NCBI GenBank assembly: GCA_963678275.1
Contig: OY782765.1
Location: 6,758,001 to 6,822,000, forward strand
Source: G963677445 sp963678275
GTDB lineage: Bacteria; Bacteroidota; Ignavibacteria; Ignavibacteriales; Melioribacteraceae
DNA: 64,000 nt
Direction: 5' to 3'
Shown here: positions 7,701-16,082 of the stretch, piece by piece
Layout of the letters: the number at the start of each line of letters is the position of its first letter
Position numbering within the stretch: position 1 is the first letter of the stretch
Position numbers and translations under genes: made by a program
Notes under the pieces: model-generated
What the model saw: only the letters and a program-made list of their open reading frames with translations
What the model was told of the DNA's origin: nothing
Databases searched by the model: none

Positions 7701-9510
7701 CGGTAGCGTTTTCATAATCGGGGTAAATGAGAATAGTATTAAATGCCCTGTGATCTCCCACCAGAAAAACCTGTTTAATAAATTCAATATCCCTGAAATA
7801 ATTTTCGATCTTCTGCGGAGCGATTGTTTCACCTCTGACATTTTTATAAATCTCCTTTTTCCGGTCGATTATTTCTATAAAACCATTTTCATCCATCACC
7901 ATTATATCACCGGTGGGAAACCATCCGTCAGGAGAAAAAGTTTTATGTTTTTCCCGGCCATAATATCCTTTCATTACGTAACTTCCTTTTATCAGAAGTT
8001 CACCATCATCCGAAAGTTTGATCTCTATTCCGGGAAGCGCTTTGCCGAGGGAGTTGGGATAATAAAATTCAGGGGGTGTCATTGTTATTCCGCCGGTAGC
8101 TTCCGTCATGCCAAAACCGCTCATAAGGGTAACGCCGTATTTCCTGAAGAAAAGGAATATATCGGGGTGAAGAAATCCTGCCGCTGAAAGCCCCCACTTT
8201 AATTTACCGCCGGTTGTCTCCTTTACTTTTTCACGGATGATTTCTTCATCTTCAATTTCAATATCAACCTGGGAGGTAATCAGTTCATAAAGCTGAATCC
8301 ATTTTTTTGGAATGCTGATAAATATGGATGGATGATATTTTTTCATATTCCGTATCATCGTTTCAACAGCGGGGTTCTCCATAAAGATATATTCAGCTCC
8401 CCAGTATATTGCTCCCATTAGTTCAAGATATCGTCCGAAAGTATGGAAGAGCGGTAGATAGGCGAGATAAATATCTTTATCACCAATGTCGGGCAAAGCC
8501 ATAGCCCGGCAGAATCTTTTATAAACAATGTTCATCTGTGAAAACATTATTCCCTTCGGTTCTCCGGTTGTTCCCGAAGTATACATTATAGTGGCAAGAG
8601 AATCGGGCGCGGGATTTGGCAGATGGAATTCGGCCTGTTCTTTTTCTCTCGAAGGCTCCATAAATTCATCCCAGGAGATAACACCATCATCAGCGCTTTT
8701 ACCATAAAGAAGCACAATCTTTTTTACACATTTCAGCGATTTGCTCACACCCAGCACTTTTGTCAACTGTTTTTCATTAGAGACAAAAATAATAGGGCAT
8801 TCCACCTGGTTTATAATATATTCCACGTGCTGCGGGACTGAATTGGCGGGAACCATAATATTAACAAATCCGCCGGTCAGGCAGGCGATATCCAGAAATG
8901 CCATCCTGACGCTGTTTTCTGTAAGGAAGACAATTTTTCTCTCAACATCTTTTTCAGCGAGAACATATAATGATTTTTGAATAAGCTGAACCTGTTTCGC
9001 TACCTCTTCCCATGTGTAAATAATATCGCTGTTTCCTTCCGGCGCCCTGAAAAGAACTTTTGATCCGTAGTATTTTAGTCTGTCCCTGAAAAGTGAATTG
9101 ACATTATAGCGCGCGGTGATCAGGAGCTCCTCTATAAGTTTATCCCACCTTCTGTCATTATAAATACGGATTAAAAATTTGCTGAGCCGGAATAAATTCA
9201 GATATTCCGAAATGAGCTGTTCGAGAGTATGGAAGTTCTTAATATTTCTGATTGCGGCAAGTTTTCTCCCGAAATGAAAGAAAGAATCATGATTGATCCT
9301 TTCCGCGAAAAGATCTCCAAGTCCTCCCGAATATATTGTCTCGAATATATCGGTTATAATTTCGAGTGAGCCGGAACTGTTTTGTTCTTCTTTTATAAAA
9401 GCTTTTAAAGTATTATTCAGACTGGAAAGGAGGCTTTCTTCCTCCGGTTTATCCAAAGCCGCTGCTCCTGAATAGATGATTTCTCTGATTTTACCCAGGT
9501 CTTCTCTCAT
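4744..9510 (-). CDS. Giant AMP-forming acyl-CoA synthetase / unknown / GNAT fusion
   Basis: A 1588-aa cytoplasmic protein. Residues about 150-670 form an ANL-type synthetase with all core motifs: TSGTTGEPKG (311-320), SGFGMTEATGG (464-474), FPTGD (531-535), the DRKKEIYKNVRGE hinge (549-561) and the A10 lysine in TYKRR (657-661); the style is that of long-chain acyl-CoA ligases. Residues 1-150 are helical and unrecognised. About 800 residues (700-1470) match no family I know. The last ~110 residues form a GNAT acetyltransferase with the acetyl-CoA motif RYRRKG (1534-1539). The ATG is preceded by GGTGAG. It is a single gene, upstream of and separate from gltA's terminator. The layout suggests an acyl-CoA made by one end may be used by the other, by loose analogy with Pat-type fusions; this is inference, and the substrate is unknown. 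Confidence 0.85.
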   Translation of the reverse strand: MREDLGKIREIIYSGAAALDKPEEESLLSSLNNTLKAFIKEEQNSSGSLEIITDIFETIYSGGLGDLFAERINHDSFFHFGRKLAAIRNIKNFHTLEQLISEYLNLFRLSKFLIRIYNDRRWDKLIEELLITARYNVNSLFRDRLKYYGSKVLFRAPEGNSDIIYTWEEVAKQVQLIQKSLYVLAEKDVERKIVFLTENSVRMAFLDIACLTGGFVNIMVPANSVPQHVEYIINQVECPIIFVSNEKQLTKVLGVSKSLKCVKKIVLLYGKSADDGVISWDEFMEPSREKEQAEFHLPNPAPDSLATIMYTSGTTGEPKGIMFSQMNIVYKRFCRAMALPDIGDKDIYLAYLPLFHTFGRYLELMGAIYWGAEYIFMENPAVETMIRNMKKYHPSIFISIPKKWIQLYELITSQVDIEIEDEEIIREKVKETTGGKLKWGLSAAGFLHPDIFLFFRKYGVTLMSGFGMTEATGGITMTPPEFYYPNSLGKALPGIEIKLSDDGELLIKGSYVMKGYYGREKHKTFSPDGWFPTGDIMVMDENGFIEIIDRKKEIYKNVRGETIAPQKIENYFRDIEFIKQVFLVGDHRAFNTILIYPDYENATDKFRKMDQSRLNDYFSSVIVTVNNFLAPYERIVDYRIIHRQFTPDKGEVTPKGTYKRRIIEKNFDEEISSMYEKNHTDLYIGETEVRVPNWFLREKGCLSRDILAVKNEITIPKLKKSLMIKKLEGAEKTWQIGSYHYKTEKWYIDLQQLLISPSLWCGNKELFDFAGESILLWDRHSGKDNGFEIVGRDWSGALPRSAASRMKKLVASSENSVAGLHTAMQLIQSPDKDQGHLGISYIDYCLTDNTLPIYSVAFGFLSLPFFVSDTSVLKEYFRLAVKAGYCVGDILTGYIKYDKNILDDSLINFIIEKNKGHDCVKAIEAAIRREFAFTGPKSDINKIPVVSLFRLLSFYGYKHPTTYEYIRQIFVKYQLNDEVAGIAEIAKEYRQLMKEGFRNWLGENEQISVDMETGDEYTWKDVIITEEDMPEADKKRIIDAITNTSILREAIFLFSKGKLIRLNNILPGGVWISFLRQYHDKTVYRVSIQTRFQGSFDIVLNLNNNLAEEKLTNEICWLILAGSRHFVEELVEDFGGYWDKFGMWSGKFVPGDTVDRYLQRIFRKRDENSLERTKHLWPFFVWNAAASYMNFWKLTGYTLKLASICPENYIIPTHDYHTGTKVLSFSERIEFSSLKDLIDTFINRFIKDTEEKYPFLKYEGIYYFLFAGVLNTEGENRGIELLEEYKEEIAHLKQIAYYRNIHNLLIRFINHIREKGFKPKQLFFAIKRFHRWHLLNGNAQYDAQAEMLGDLYNMYHLPELENSYKATRTRFFLETVYDKSSVDVKKELERIITRQQRETLDKEELVEELTSLKLNFPLNEREEYFLTRLTYPHLKPSDTAELVKIRESGAPETNLIVQYEDYDGSPFVIRKPVSPKEISKLHQLFLDASLLVSFRPDHHFLVALSERGFIIGGLFYKWIDESTVYMDKIVVSNRYRRKGISDRLMNELFNRLRSENVKHLTTGFLRPEYFYRFDFKVERKYSGLVKEL

Positions 9511-9826
9511 AACTCACCCGAAATTTTATACTGATTTATTTATGATGACAATAAACATGAAGAAGTGGTAAAAAGAGTAGTTTTTATGTTTATCGCCTGT
9601 GATGGCCAAGCCGGAACTAAACGGAAATCTTGATAATCGCACTCTTTATTATTTCTCTCTGGTGATTTTTTCGAGTACGAGTACGGCTCGTTTTTGTTAA
9701 CCTGCACAATTCAATTTTCTGCCATTAAAAGCAGGAAAATTATATTTAAGTTTAATAATCCGGTTTAAAATAAAAAAGCCGACTCATTATTGAATTACAA
9801 TTATGAGTCAGCTTTTAGTTTAAGAA
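9511..9826. other. Intergenic region below gltA
   Basis: A 316-bp gap between the giant gene and gltA, both on the minus strand. It contains the gltA terminator (9772-9816) and must hold the giant gene's promoter; I see no convincing promoter motif. Nothing else is recognised. Confidence 0.5.
9772..9816 (-). terminator. Rho-independent terminator of gltA
   Basis: Minus-strand arms AAAAGCTGACTCATAAT and ATTATGAGTCGGCTTTT pair with one G-T wobble and are followed by a T-run, 11 bases past the gltA stop. Confidence 0.88.
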
Positions 9827-11134
9827 TTAGTCCTTAATACCGGCAATTTCTTCAAGCATAGCTGTTGTCAGTGATTTAGGTCTTTCAATAGGATAACCGA
9901 GGGCGCGGTCCCAAATAATATTAGCGGTAACGCCGAGAGCGCGGCCGATTCCGAAAAGAACAGTATAATAATCATATTCTTTCAGGCCGTAATACCACTG
10001 AATAACACCAGACTGAGCGTCAACATTGGGCCACGGGTTTTTTGCTTTGCCCTGTTCTTCAAGTATCGGAGGCACAACTTTATATAGTGTGTCGACATAT
10101 TTGAAGATAAGATCATCGGGAAGATGTTTCAGGCAGAACTCTCTTTGCGCCTGGTAGCGGGGATCTGTTTTTCGCAGTACGGCATGGCCAAATCCGGGGA
10201 CAACCTGGCCAGAATTAAGAGTATCCCATACAAATTTTTTCATTTCTTCTTCTGTGGGTACTTTGCCGCCCATCTGGTCCATAACACCCTGGATCCAGCG
10301 CAACACTTCCTGGTTTGCCAATCCGTGCAGAGGTCCGGCGAGTCCGTTGATCATCGCGGAGATGGAATAATAAACATCAGAAAGCGCGCTTGCCACAAGG
10401 TGCCCGGTATGAGCGCTTACATTACCGCTTTCATGATCACTGTGAAGAAGGAAATAAAGACGCGCGACATCATCATAAGGTTTGTCGATTCCCATCATAT
10501 GGGCAAAGTTTCCTCCCATATCGAGTGATGTATCGGGCTGGATGATGGTATCACCGCGGTATTTCATCCTGTAGATATAGGCTGCAATCTGCGGCAGTTT
10601 CGCTAGAAGATTCAGGGCATCTTCATAAGTGGGATCCCAGTAGTCCATTTTACTGATGCCCGCGTTATACTGCTTTACAAATTCCGATTCTCTCTGCATC
10701 GCCACTATCGCTGCCGAGAACATGGTCATCGGGTGGGTATCGCGCGGTAAAGCTCTGAGAAGATCAAAAACATACTGAGGAACATGCTGCCTTTTGTTAA
10801 ACTCTTCGGCTACTTCAGTCACTTCTTTTTCACCGGGGATATCACCGGTAAGAAGAAGATAATAAAAACCTTCCACATAAGGCATTTCACTGCCGGGAAC
10901 CTTCGGCAGCGCCGCGAGTGTCTCGGGGATAGTATAACCCCGGAATCTGATTCCTTCAAAGGGATCAAGGTAGGAAATATCGGTAGTCAGGCATTTTACA
11001 CCTCTCATACCACCAATTACCTGTTGAATTGTTACCTCACCGACTTTTGTATTACCATATTCTTTTAAAAGTCTGGTGGTTTTTGGGCGCCATTCTTTAA
11101 TCTTTGAGTGAAGCGTCTCTTTAAGAGTGGACAT
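9827..11134 (-). CDS. gltA: Citrate synthase, eukaryotic (mitochondrial) type
   Basis: Condenses acetyl-CoA and oxaloacetate to citrate, entering the TCA cycle. The 435-aa protein has the catalytic residues of the mitochondrial enzyme: H270 in GPLHGLANQEV, H317 in VPGFGHAVLRKTDPRY and D372 in NVDAQSGV, where the animal enzyme has DAHSG. The C-terminal run YYTVLFGIGRALGV and ALGYPIERPKS is very close to animal sequences. The N-terminus (SKIKEWRP) is short, with no targeting peptide. GGAGG precedes the ATG. Monocistronic: its terminator is at 9772-9816 and the squalene operon ends 122 bp upstream. Confidence 0.95.
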   Translation of the reverse strand: MSTLKETLHSKIKEWRPKTTRLLKEYGNTKVGEVTIQQVIGGMRGVKCLTTDISYLDPFEGIRFRGYTIPETLAALPKVPGSEMPYVEGFYYLLLTGDIPGEKEVTEVAEEFNKRQHVPQYVFDLLRALPRDTHPMTMFSAAIVAMQRESEFVKQYNAGISKMDYWDPTYEDALNLLAKLPQIAAYIYRMKYRGDTIIQPDTSLDMGGNFAHMMGIDKPYDDVARLYFLLHSDHESGNVSAHTGHLVASALSDVYYSISAMINGLAGPLHGLANQEVLRWIQGVMDQMGGKVPTEEEMKKFVWDTLNSGQVVPGFGHAVLRKTDPRYQAQREFCLKHLPDDLIFKYVDTLYKVVPPILEEQGKAKNPWPNVDAQSGVIQWYYGLKEYDYYTVLFGIGRALGVTANIIWDRALGYPIERPKSLTTAMLEEIAGIKD

Positions 11135-11256
11135 TTTGCCTCCATTATTTATACTGGTTGACGGACGAAATTGTCTTATAACTGATAATGAGATAAATCA
11201 GAATAAAGTTCAATAACAGAGGATGAATTTACCGAAACTGGAATATATTAATATTA

Positions 11257-12534
11257 TTACAGAATTTTATCAGCAGCGAGGCGTCCGCTTAAAACAGCGC
11301 CTTCGATTGTGGCGGGTAAACCGGTGTTTACCCAGTCTCCGGCGAGAATCATTCCTGGACAGGATGCCGGGATTTTTTCTCTTAATATGGTGGAGGAAAT
11401 ATCAGGAATAAATGTCGCCCTTTTTTCGATAATTATTCTGTATCCTTTAACCAGCTTTTTATAAAATATAGGAAAAAAATCTGTCAATTCCGAACAAAAT
11501 AGTTCAAATAGTTCATCTTTTTTATATCCATCAAATTTGCCGGCGTCGCTTGTTAAGAGTGAAAGGTGATCGCCGTTATTAAAAACCCACTGAAGAGGGG
11601 AGCCGAGTAAACCAAGGAAACGGTCATGGAAAGGATTGCTTTCGAGGAACAAATGCATTGTTAATATGGGGGAATACGAAAATCGCAGATTTTCAGGAAG
11701 TTTATTTTGAATCCAGGGAGCAAATTTTACCAATGAGTGATGCTGAACCGAAGAAATTATGTGGTCGAAATCAGAATAACTGTTTTGGGATGTTTTAACA
11801 GTCGGGCGGGAACTTTCAGTTATTTCTTTAACTGTTTCGGAATAATGAATTTCCCCTCCCTTCGCTTTAATATATTCGAGAGCTTTTTCCACATATACTC
11901 TACTCAGAGGTTTTTTGGGAAGAACGAAAGAGGATGACTTTTTCCCGGTCAAAAACACTGTCTTGAGTATTCTGGTAAATAGCAGAGCGGAGGCTTTTTC
12001 AGTGGAGGTGTTTAATGTCCCTACTGAGATTATCTCCCAAAAAGATGAAATTGCCCTTTCCGATTGTCCTTTTTGACGCAGAAACTCTTTGACCGAAATA
12101 TTATTGAGTTTCGATTCATCAGTTCTGAATAATGACGCGAGTGTGAAAATAATCTTTAATCTGTCGGCGAATGGCACTGCCCGGAACCTGATCATGGCGA
12201 TAAGCAGGTTCAACGGATAAAAGAGTGGAGAAGCGTCCAACTGGAAAATTCGCCCCCCTCTCTCGGCAAATTTTGCCGAAAGGTTATCCTGAATTTCAAT
12301 ATTGTCTTTCGCGCCGATTATATCGAAGAAATTTAATGTTTCCTTATAACAGCCCATCATCAAATGCTGACCGTTATCAATTTCGGCGTTGAGCCTGGTG
12401 TCAGTGAATGAACGGGCTCTGCCTCCCGGCGCGGGGGATGATTCAATTATTACAGTTTTAATTCCTTTACGGGCAAGAAAAACGGCAGCCGATAGTCCGG
12501 CAAGCCCTCCTCCGATAATAAGTACTTTTTTCAT
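11257..12534 (-). CDS. hpnE: Squalene-associated FAD-dependent desaturase HpnE
   Basis: A flavoprotein amine oxidase/phytoene desaturase-like enzyme that reduces hydroxysqualene to squalene in the three-enzyme bacterial route. The N-terminus carries the dinucleotide-binding motif IIGGGLAGLSAAVFLARKG with the trailing ESSPAPGGRARSF; the C-terminus has the FAD motif ILAGDWVNTGLPATIEGAVLSG. About 425 aa. The ATG at 12534 overlaps the hpnD stop by one base (TGATG); an in-frame TTG three bases earlier is possible. Last gene of the hpnCDE operon. No squalene-hopene cyclase is in the window, so the fate of squalene is not shown. Confidence 0.92.
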   Translation of the reverse strand: MKKVLIIGGGLAGLSAAVFLARKGIKTVIIESSPAPGGRARSFTDTRLNAEIDNGQHLMMGCYKETLNFFDIIGAKDNIEIQDNLSAKFAERGGRIFQLDASPLFYPLNLLIAMIRFRAVPFADRLKIIFTLASLFRTDESKLNNISVKEFLRQKGQSERAISSFWEIISVGTLNTSTEKASALLFTRILKTVFLTGKKSSSFVLPKKPLSRVYVEKALEYIKAKGGEIHYSETVKEITESSRPTVKTSQNSYSDFDHIISSVQHHSLVKFAPWIQNKLPENLRFSYSPILTMHLFLESNPFHDRFLGLLGSPLQWVFNNGDHLSLLTSDAGKFDGYKKDELFELFCSELTDFFPIFYKKLVKGYRIIIEKRATFIPDISSTILREKIPASCPGMILAGDWVNTGLPATIEGAVLSGRLAADKIL

Positions 12535-13376
12535 CAATAAACAAGACTGTATTTAGCCCATACACCTAAAGCGATGGCCGCCTTCTCATATTTGGTTACA
12601 TTAATTCGCTGGTCAAATATATTATAATCGTTTTTGTCCAGTTTCTTCAGTAGTTTAAAGTATATATGCTGCATGGCTCTGGCGGCGAACATTGCCGGTT
12701 TATCATCAAAATCGAGAGATTTATTTGCCTTCTCAAAGTAATGGTGAGCTCTGCCTGATTCAAATTTCATCATATCGGTGAAGTTGGAATTATATACGTG
12801 GTTGAAGAGGTCCGATTCGGGATAATTAAATTTTGCCAGGTCTTCCTGAGGAAGGTATATTCTTCCATTTTCAGCGTCAACCTTAACATCTCTCATAATA
12901 TTTGTCAGTTGCATGGCAAGACCGAGATTTACCGCATAATCACGAGCGGAATGATTTTTATATCCAAAAATTTCAATACACATCAGGCCAACAGTGGAAG
13001 CGACCCGGTAACAATATTCTATCAGGTCTTCAATCTTTAAATATCTTTTTTTCTGTAGGTCCATTTCCATTCCTTTTATCAGTTCAAAGAATGGTTCAAT
13101 GGGAATATTGAATTTTTTGATGATGGATGAGAGTTTATTAAAGAAGGGAATATCGGATTGATTATAAATAGCTTTTTCGAATTCAATACGCCATTTCCTC
13201 AGGTTCTGATATTTCAGGTCATCAGGTTCATTTCCTTCATCAACAAGATCATCAGTTTTCCGGCAGAAAGCGTATACAGTATTCATGGCATCCCTTTTAT
13301 CCTCGGGAAGAAGGGTAAACGCGTAATAAAAGCTGCTTTTGCTCGATTTTGCTATTTGTTTCGCCTGGTCCTGCAT
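12534..13376 (-). CDS. hpnD: Presqualene diphosphate synthase HpnD
   Basis: A trans-isoprenyl diphosphate synthase of the squalene/phytoene family, 280 aa, which joins two farnesyl diphosphates into presqualene diphosphate. Both Asp-rich metal-binding motifs are present: DDLVDE in FCRKTDDLVDEG and DVKVD in NIMRDVKVDAENGRIYLP. The N-terminal SSFYYAFTLLPEDKRDAMNTV is typical of HpnD rather than HpnC. It starts 4 bases after the hpnC stop and overlaps hpnE. Confidence 0.93.
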   Translation of the reverse strand: MQDQAKQIAKSSKSSFYYAFTLLPEDKRDAMNTVYAFCRKTDDLVDEGNEPDDLKYQNLRKWRIEFEKAIYNQSDIPFFNKLSSIIKKFNIPIEPFFELIKGMEMDLQKKRYLKIEDLIEYCYRVASTVGLMCIEIFGYKNHSARDYAVNLGLAMQLTNIMRDVKVDAENGRIYLPQEDLAKFNYPESDLFNHVYNSNFTDMMKFESGRAHHYFEKANKSLDFDDKPAMFAARAMQHIYFKLLKKLDKNDYNIFDQRINVTKYEKAAIALGVWAKYSLVY

Positions 13377-13380
13377 ATTT

Positions 13381-14292
13381 TTATTTCCAAAATGATGAAA
13401 ATATTAAAGTTATTACATCACTCTTAGTTAAAGAAGGCCTGATCTTAAGAACATTATAACCAGATTGCCTGATTTTTTTTAATATCCTTTCTCCTCCCAT
13501 AATCGTCCATTTAATTTGAAGTTTGAGTCGGAAAGGAAGAAAGGGCAATAATTTTCTGCCGTTGCTAAACAGATTATCAGTCCTGTCAAGCTGAAATTTT
13601 AACAGATTTCTAAAGTTATCATTTATTTCTTTATTTTCAAATATTTTTTCAGAAATACTGAAATTTTGCATTTCAGCCTGCGGAATATAAATACGGTTTT
13701 TCTTAATATCCACTGAAACATCCTGGTAAAAATTTGTTAACTGCAGGGCTGTGCAGATATCATCTGAATAACCGAAAGCTTTCTCACTTCTTATATTATA
13801 GAACTCAAGAATAATTCTTCCCACCGGATTGGCCGAGCGTTGACAGTAATAAATTAAATCATCAAAAGTTTTATAGCGGCTGATAAAAATATCCTGCCTG
13901 AATGCGTCGAGAAGATTATAAAAATTATCGGGGGAAAGAGAAAACTTTTCTATTGTATCCCGTATGCAAAACCACATCTCATCGGGGGGTGAGCCTGCCA
14001 GTGATTTTGATAGATTCTCCCCGAATTCTTCCAGTTTATTTTTTCTCTCATCCTGTGAGATGTCACCCTCGTCGGCAATGTCATCCGCGGTCCGCGCGAA
14101 CCAGTAAATAACCGCAACATGTTTTCTCAAATATGAAGGGAGAAAGAAAGAAACTACCGGAAAATTTTCATAATGTTCACCGGCAAGTTTCAGCGCTTTC
14201 TTATACGCTATATTTACATCGGGATTATCTTTCACAATAACATCTGTATTAATTTTAAAGTACAAAGATAGAGCTATTTTAAAACCGGACAA
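13381..14292 (-). CDS. hpnC: Hydroxysqualene synthase HpnC
   Basis: Second squalene-synthase-like paralogue, converting presqualene diphosphate to hydroxysqualene. The family hallmark HYENFPVVSFFLP (residues 40-52) is present, followed by DDIADE (70-75) and DVSVD within QDVSVDIKKNRIYIP. Start uncertain: 14292 is a TTG with no good ribosome site, and a GTG at residue 20 is an alternative; the conserved core begins only near residue 28. First enzyme gene of hpnCDE, 32 bp after the exported-protein gene. Confidence 0.9.
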   Translation of the reverse strand: MSGFKIALSLYFKINTDVIVKDNPDVNIAYKKALKLAGEHYENFPVVSFFLPSYLRKHVAVIYWFARTADDIADEGDISQDERKNKLEEFGENLSKSLAGSPPDEMWFCIRDTIEKFSLSPDNFYNLLDAFRQDIFISRYKTFDDLIYYCQRSANPVGRIILEFYNIRSEKAFGYSDDICTALQLTNFYQDVSVDIKKNRIYIPQAEMQNFSISEKIFENKEINDNFRNLLKFQLDRTDNLFSNGRKLLPFLPFRLKLQIKWTIMGGERILKKIRQSGYNVLKIRPSLTKSDVITLIFSSFWK

Positions 14293-14324
14293 AAAAGAAA
14301 ATCGTTGCCTGTAAACTGACGGTT

Positions 14325-15251
14325 CTACTTCAATTTTAATATAACCGTTTCTTTTTTGCCCCTTCCGCCGAGACTCACGCCGGATTCATATTTCAGGTCG
14401 GTGATAATATTTGCATCTGTATCGTATAATATTTGCTGGTGTTCATAGAACTCATATTCAGGAAGTCTGAAGTTTTTGTCCGCGGGAATATTTTTCGCAT
14501 TCATTATTTTATTCATATAGGCTTTGACTATCATCTTAAGTTCATCCTGGTTCATTTTCTTTTCTGATTCAATCTGTATTTTATTGTTACCTGAATCTAC
14601 GGGATTCACCTTATAAATAATTTCAGCTTTAACCGAATCATCCGAGAAGATTATCGTTTCTTTTGTATTAACTATAGTTGATTTTTTCTTATGAAATTCT
14701 TTGCCGAATAGCTGGTGCAGCATCTTTACTTCCCTGAGAGTCATTTTTTCAATAGCGGAATCGGAGTTATAGGTTTCGATTGTCATATTCAGCATTTCAT
14801 CCATACCTGGCCTGCCTTCCATTAATTTAGCTGTATTTTTAACCCGGCTGATTATGGAATCCCTTAAAATTTTCACATTCTCAGGAACAGGGGATGCGCC
14901 ATTCTGATCTGTCCTGAATTTAACGGTCAGATTGTCAGTGATTTTTGAAAGTTTATCAGGCACGATTTCAGAGAAGGTAGTCTTTGTGTTATGAATCGTA
15001 ACTTCCATTTGTTTTTGCTTAGTCGCGGTCGATATAACACGTATTGAAAAATGGGAAAATATTGTATCATTTTTTGACTGCGGCGGGGCTGAAAAATCTG
15101 AATAAATTTTTGTTAAACTGTAGTTGAAAATTTTTCCGGGGAGCCAATCTGATTTTATCCTGATTTCCTCCTGCTGATCAGAAAAACGGGCAGAAAAAAC
15201 TATTGTCTGTGACAACAATAAAAATGATATAAACCAAACCAATTTTTTCAT
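14325..15251 (-). CDS. Exported protein of unknown function heading the squalene operon
   Basis: I do not recognise a family. The 308-aa product starts with a signal peptide (MKKLVWFISFLLLSQTIVFS); I chose the ATG at 15251 because it begins that signal and has a GAG upstream, although the frame stays open to 15278. The mature part is hydrophilic, lysine-rich, predicted mostly beta strand with a few helices, and without cysteines or a lipobox, so it is probably periplasmic. Spacing of 32 bp to hpnC on the same strand suggests co-transcription, so a link to squalene or membrane lipids is possible but unproven. Confidence 0.75.
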   Translation of the reverse strand: MKKLVWFISFLLLSQTIVFSARFSDQQEEIRIKSDWLPGKIFNYSLTKIYSDFSAPPQSKNDTIFSHFSIRVISTATKQKQMEVTIHNTKTTFSEIVPDKLSKITDNLTVKFRTDQNGASPVPENVKILRDSIISRVKNTAKLMEGRPGMDEMLNMTIETYNSDSAIEKMTLREVKMLHQLFGKEFHKKKSTIVNTKETIIFSDDSVKAEIIYKVNPVDSGNNKIQIESEKKMNQDELKMIVKAYMNKIMNAKNIPADKNFRLPEYEFYEHQQILYDTDANIITDLKYESGVSLGGRGKKETVILKLK

Positions 15252-15328
15252 AAAAAACTCAAATGATGGAATCAACAATACATGATAAACCGAATAAAAT
15301 TAAAATGCAACAGTAGGGTATTAAGCTC

Positions 15329-15432
15329 TTATCACCAAATAACGCCAACATGTTGAGGATAATCCCGAGCGCAAAATTTGTCAAAAAGCCTGCTAATAAC
15401 ATGTTGCCGATAGTCAGGCCGCGATTCAAAAT
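15329..15432 (+). repeat. Dispersed repeat R2, copy 1
   Basis: About 104 bp, sharing CCAACATGTTGAGGATAATC and a second AACATGTTGCCGATAGTCAG with the copy at 36279-36384, in the same order and orientation. The internal ACATGTTG occurs twice per unit. Function unknown. Confidence 0.75.
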
Positions 15433-15492
15433 AAACAGGCCGAGCCGGAATCAAAAAGGAATTACCTGAGAAATATTTCTTTTAATCGTAAA

Positions 15493-15749
15493 CGACTCCG
15501 AATGGAGTCGAATATCAATAGCCCCGGATGCAGCCGGTGGTCTGATATAGCGGACATCTTTCGCGACGCTGAAAACGTCGAATATAAACACCCCGGGAGA
15601 AATAGTAGTTGCCGGAGTGAAATCAAATTCGCGATGAAAATCTATATTCGACCCCGTCGGGGTCGTGGCGGCATATTTTTCTTTTAACGCCGGGCTGCTC
15701 TCTTCTTTCGCCGCCCGGGGCTATTGATATTGAATCCCATTCGGGATTC
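15493..15749. repeat. REP-like palindrome array of four modules
   Basis: Each module is a short hairpin joined to an AATATnAAnAnCCCCGG-type tail. Modules 1 (15493-15527) and 2 (15564-15597) point right; modules 3 (15642-15665) and 4 (15716-15749) point left. The outer modules share a perfect 15-bp inverted sequence, ATATCAATAGCCCCG. The paired facing arrangement resembles BIME-type REP clusters. The inner stems are GACTCC/GGAGTC, GACG/CGTC, CGACCCCG/CGGGGTCG and GAATCCC/GGGATTC. No RAYT transposase lies in the window. Confidence 0.75.
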
Positions 15750-15800
15750 TTTTCAATAGAAATCAGAGCTCAATTCATCGGGTGTTTGCAGTTTATCCTT

Positions 15801-15870
15801 TCCCCAATAGGGCGTTTTCCTCAAGCTTTGCCTGGGGAAAATTTAAGCGACTTAACAATATTATTCTTGC
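15801..15870 (+). repeat. Dispersed repeat R4, copy 1
   Basis: Shares AGGGCGTTTTCCTCAAGCT and GCGACTTAACAAT with 39210-39278. The unit includes TTCCCC and GGGGAAA arms that could pair. Confidence 0.7.
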
Positions 15871-16036
15871 TTTTTTTTGCAGAATATTGAATTGAGTAAA
15901 TTGATTTAAATAGTCGTACTCATAAACTGGCAAAGCCAGAAACACTAAACCTGTCCGGTAGCTGAGCGGAGTCGAAGCTACCGCCGCTGGTTTCGATCCG
16001 CCGCGGCGGACTTACCTCCGGCTGTGTTCATGAAAT

Positions 16037-16082
16037 ATTTTGCCATTTTGCGTAGAATTTAACTGCTTACGGAGTAATCGTA
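16037..16082 (+). repeat. Dispersed repeat R3, copy 2
   Basis: Matches 4550-4598 over TTTTGCGTAGAATTT, ACTG, TTACG and AGTAATCGTA with scattered changes. Confidence 0.6.
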
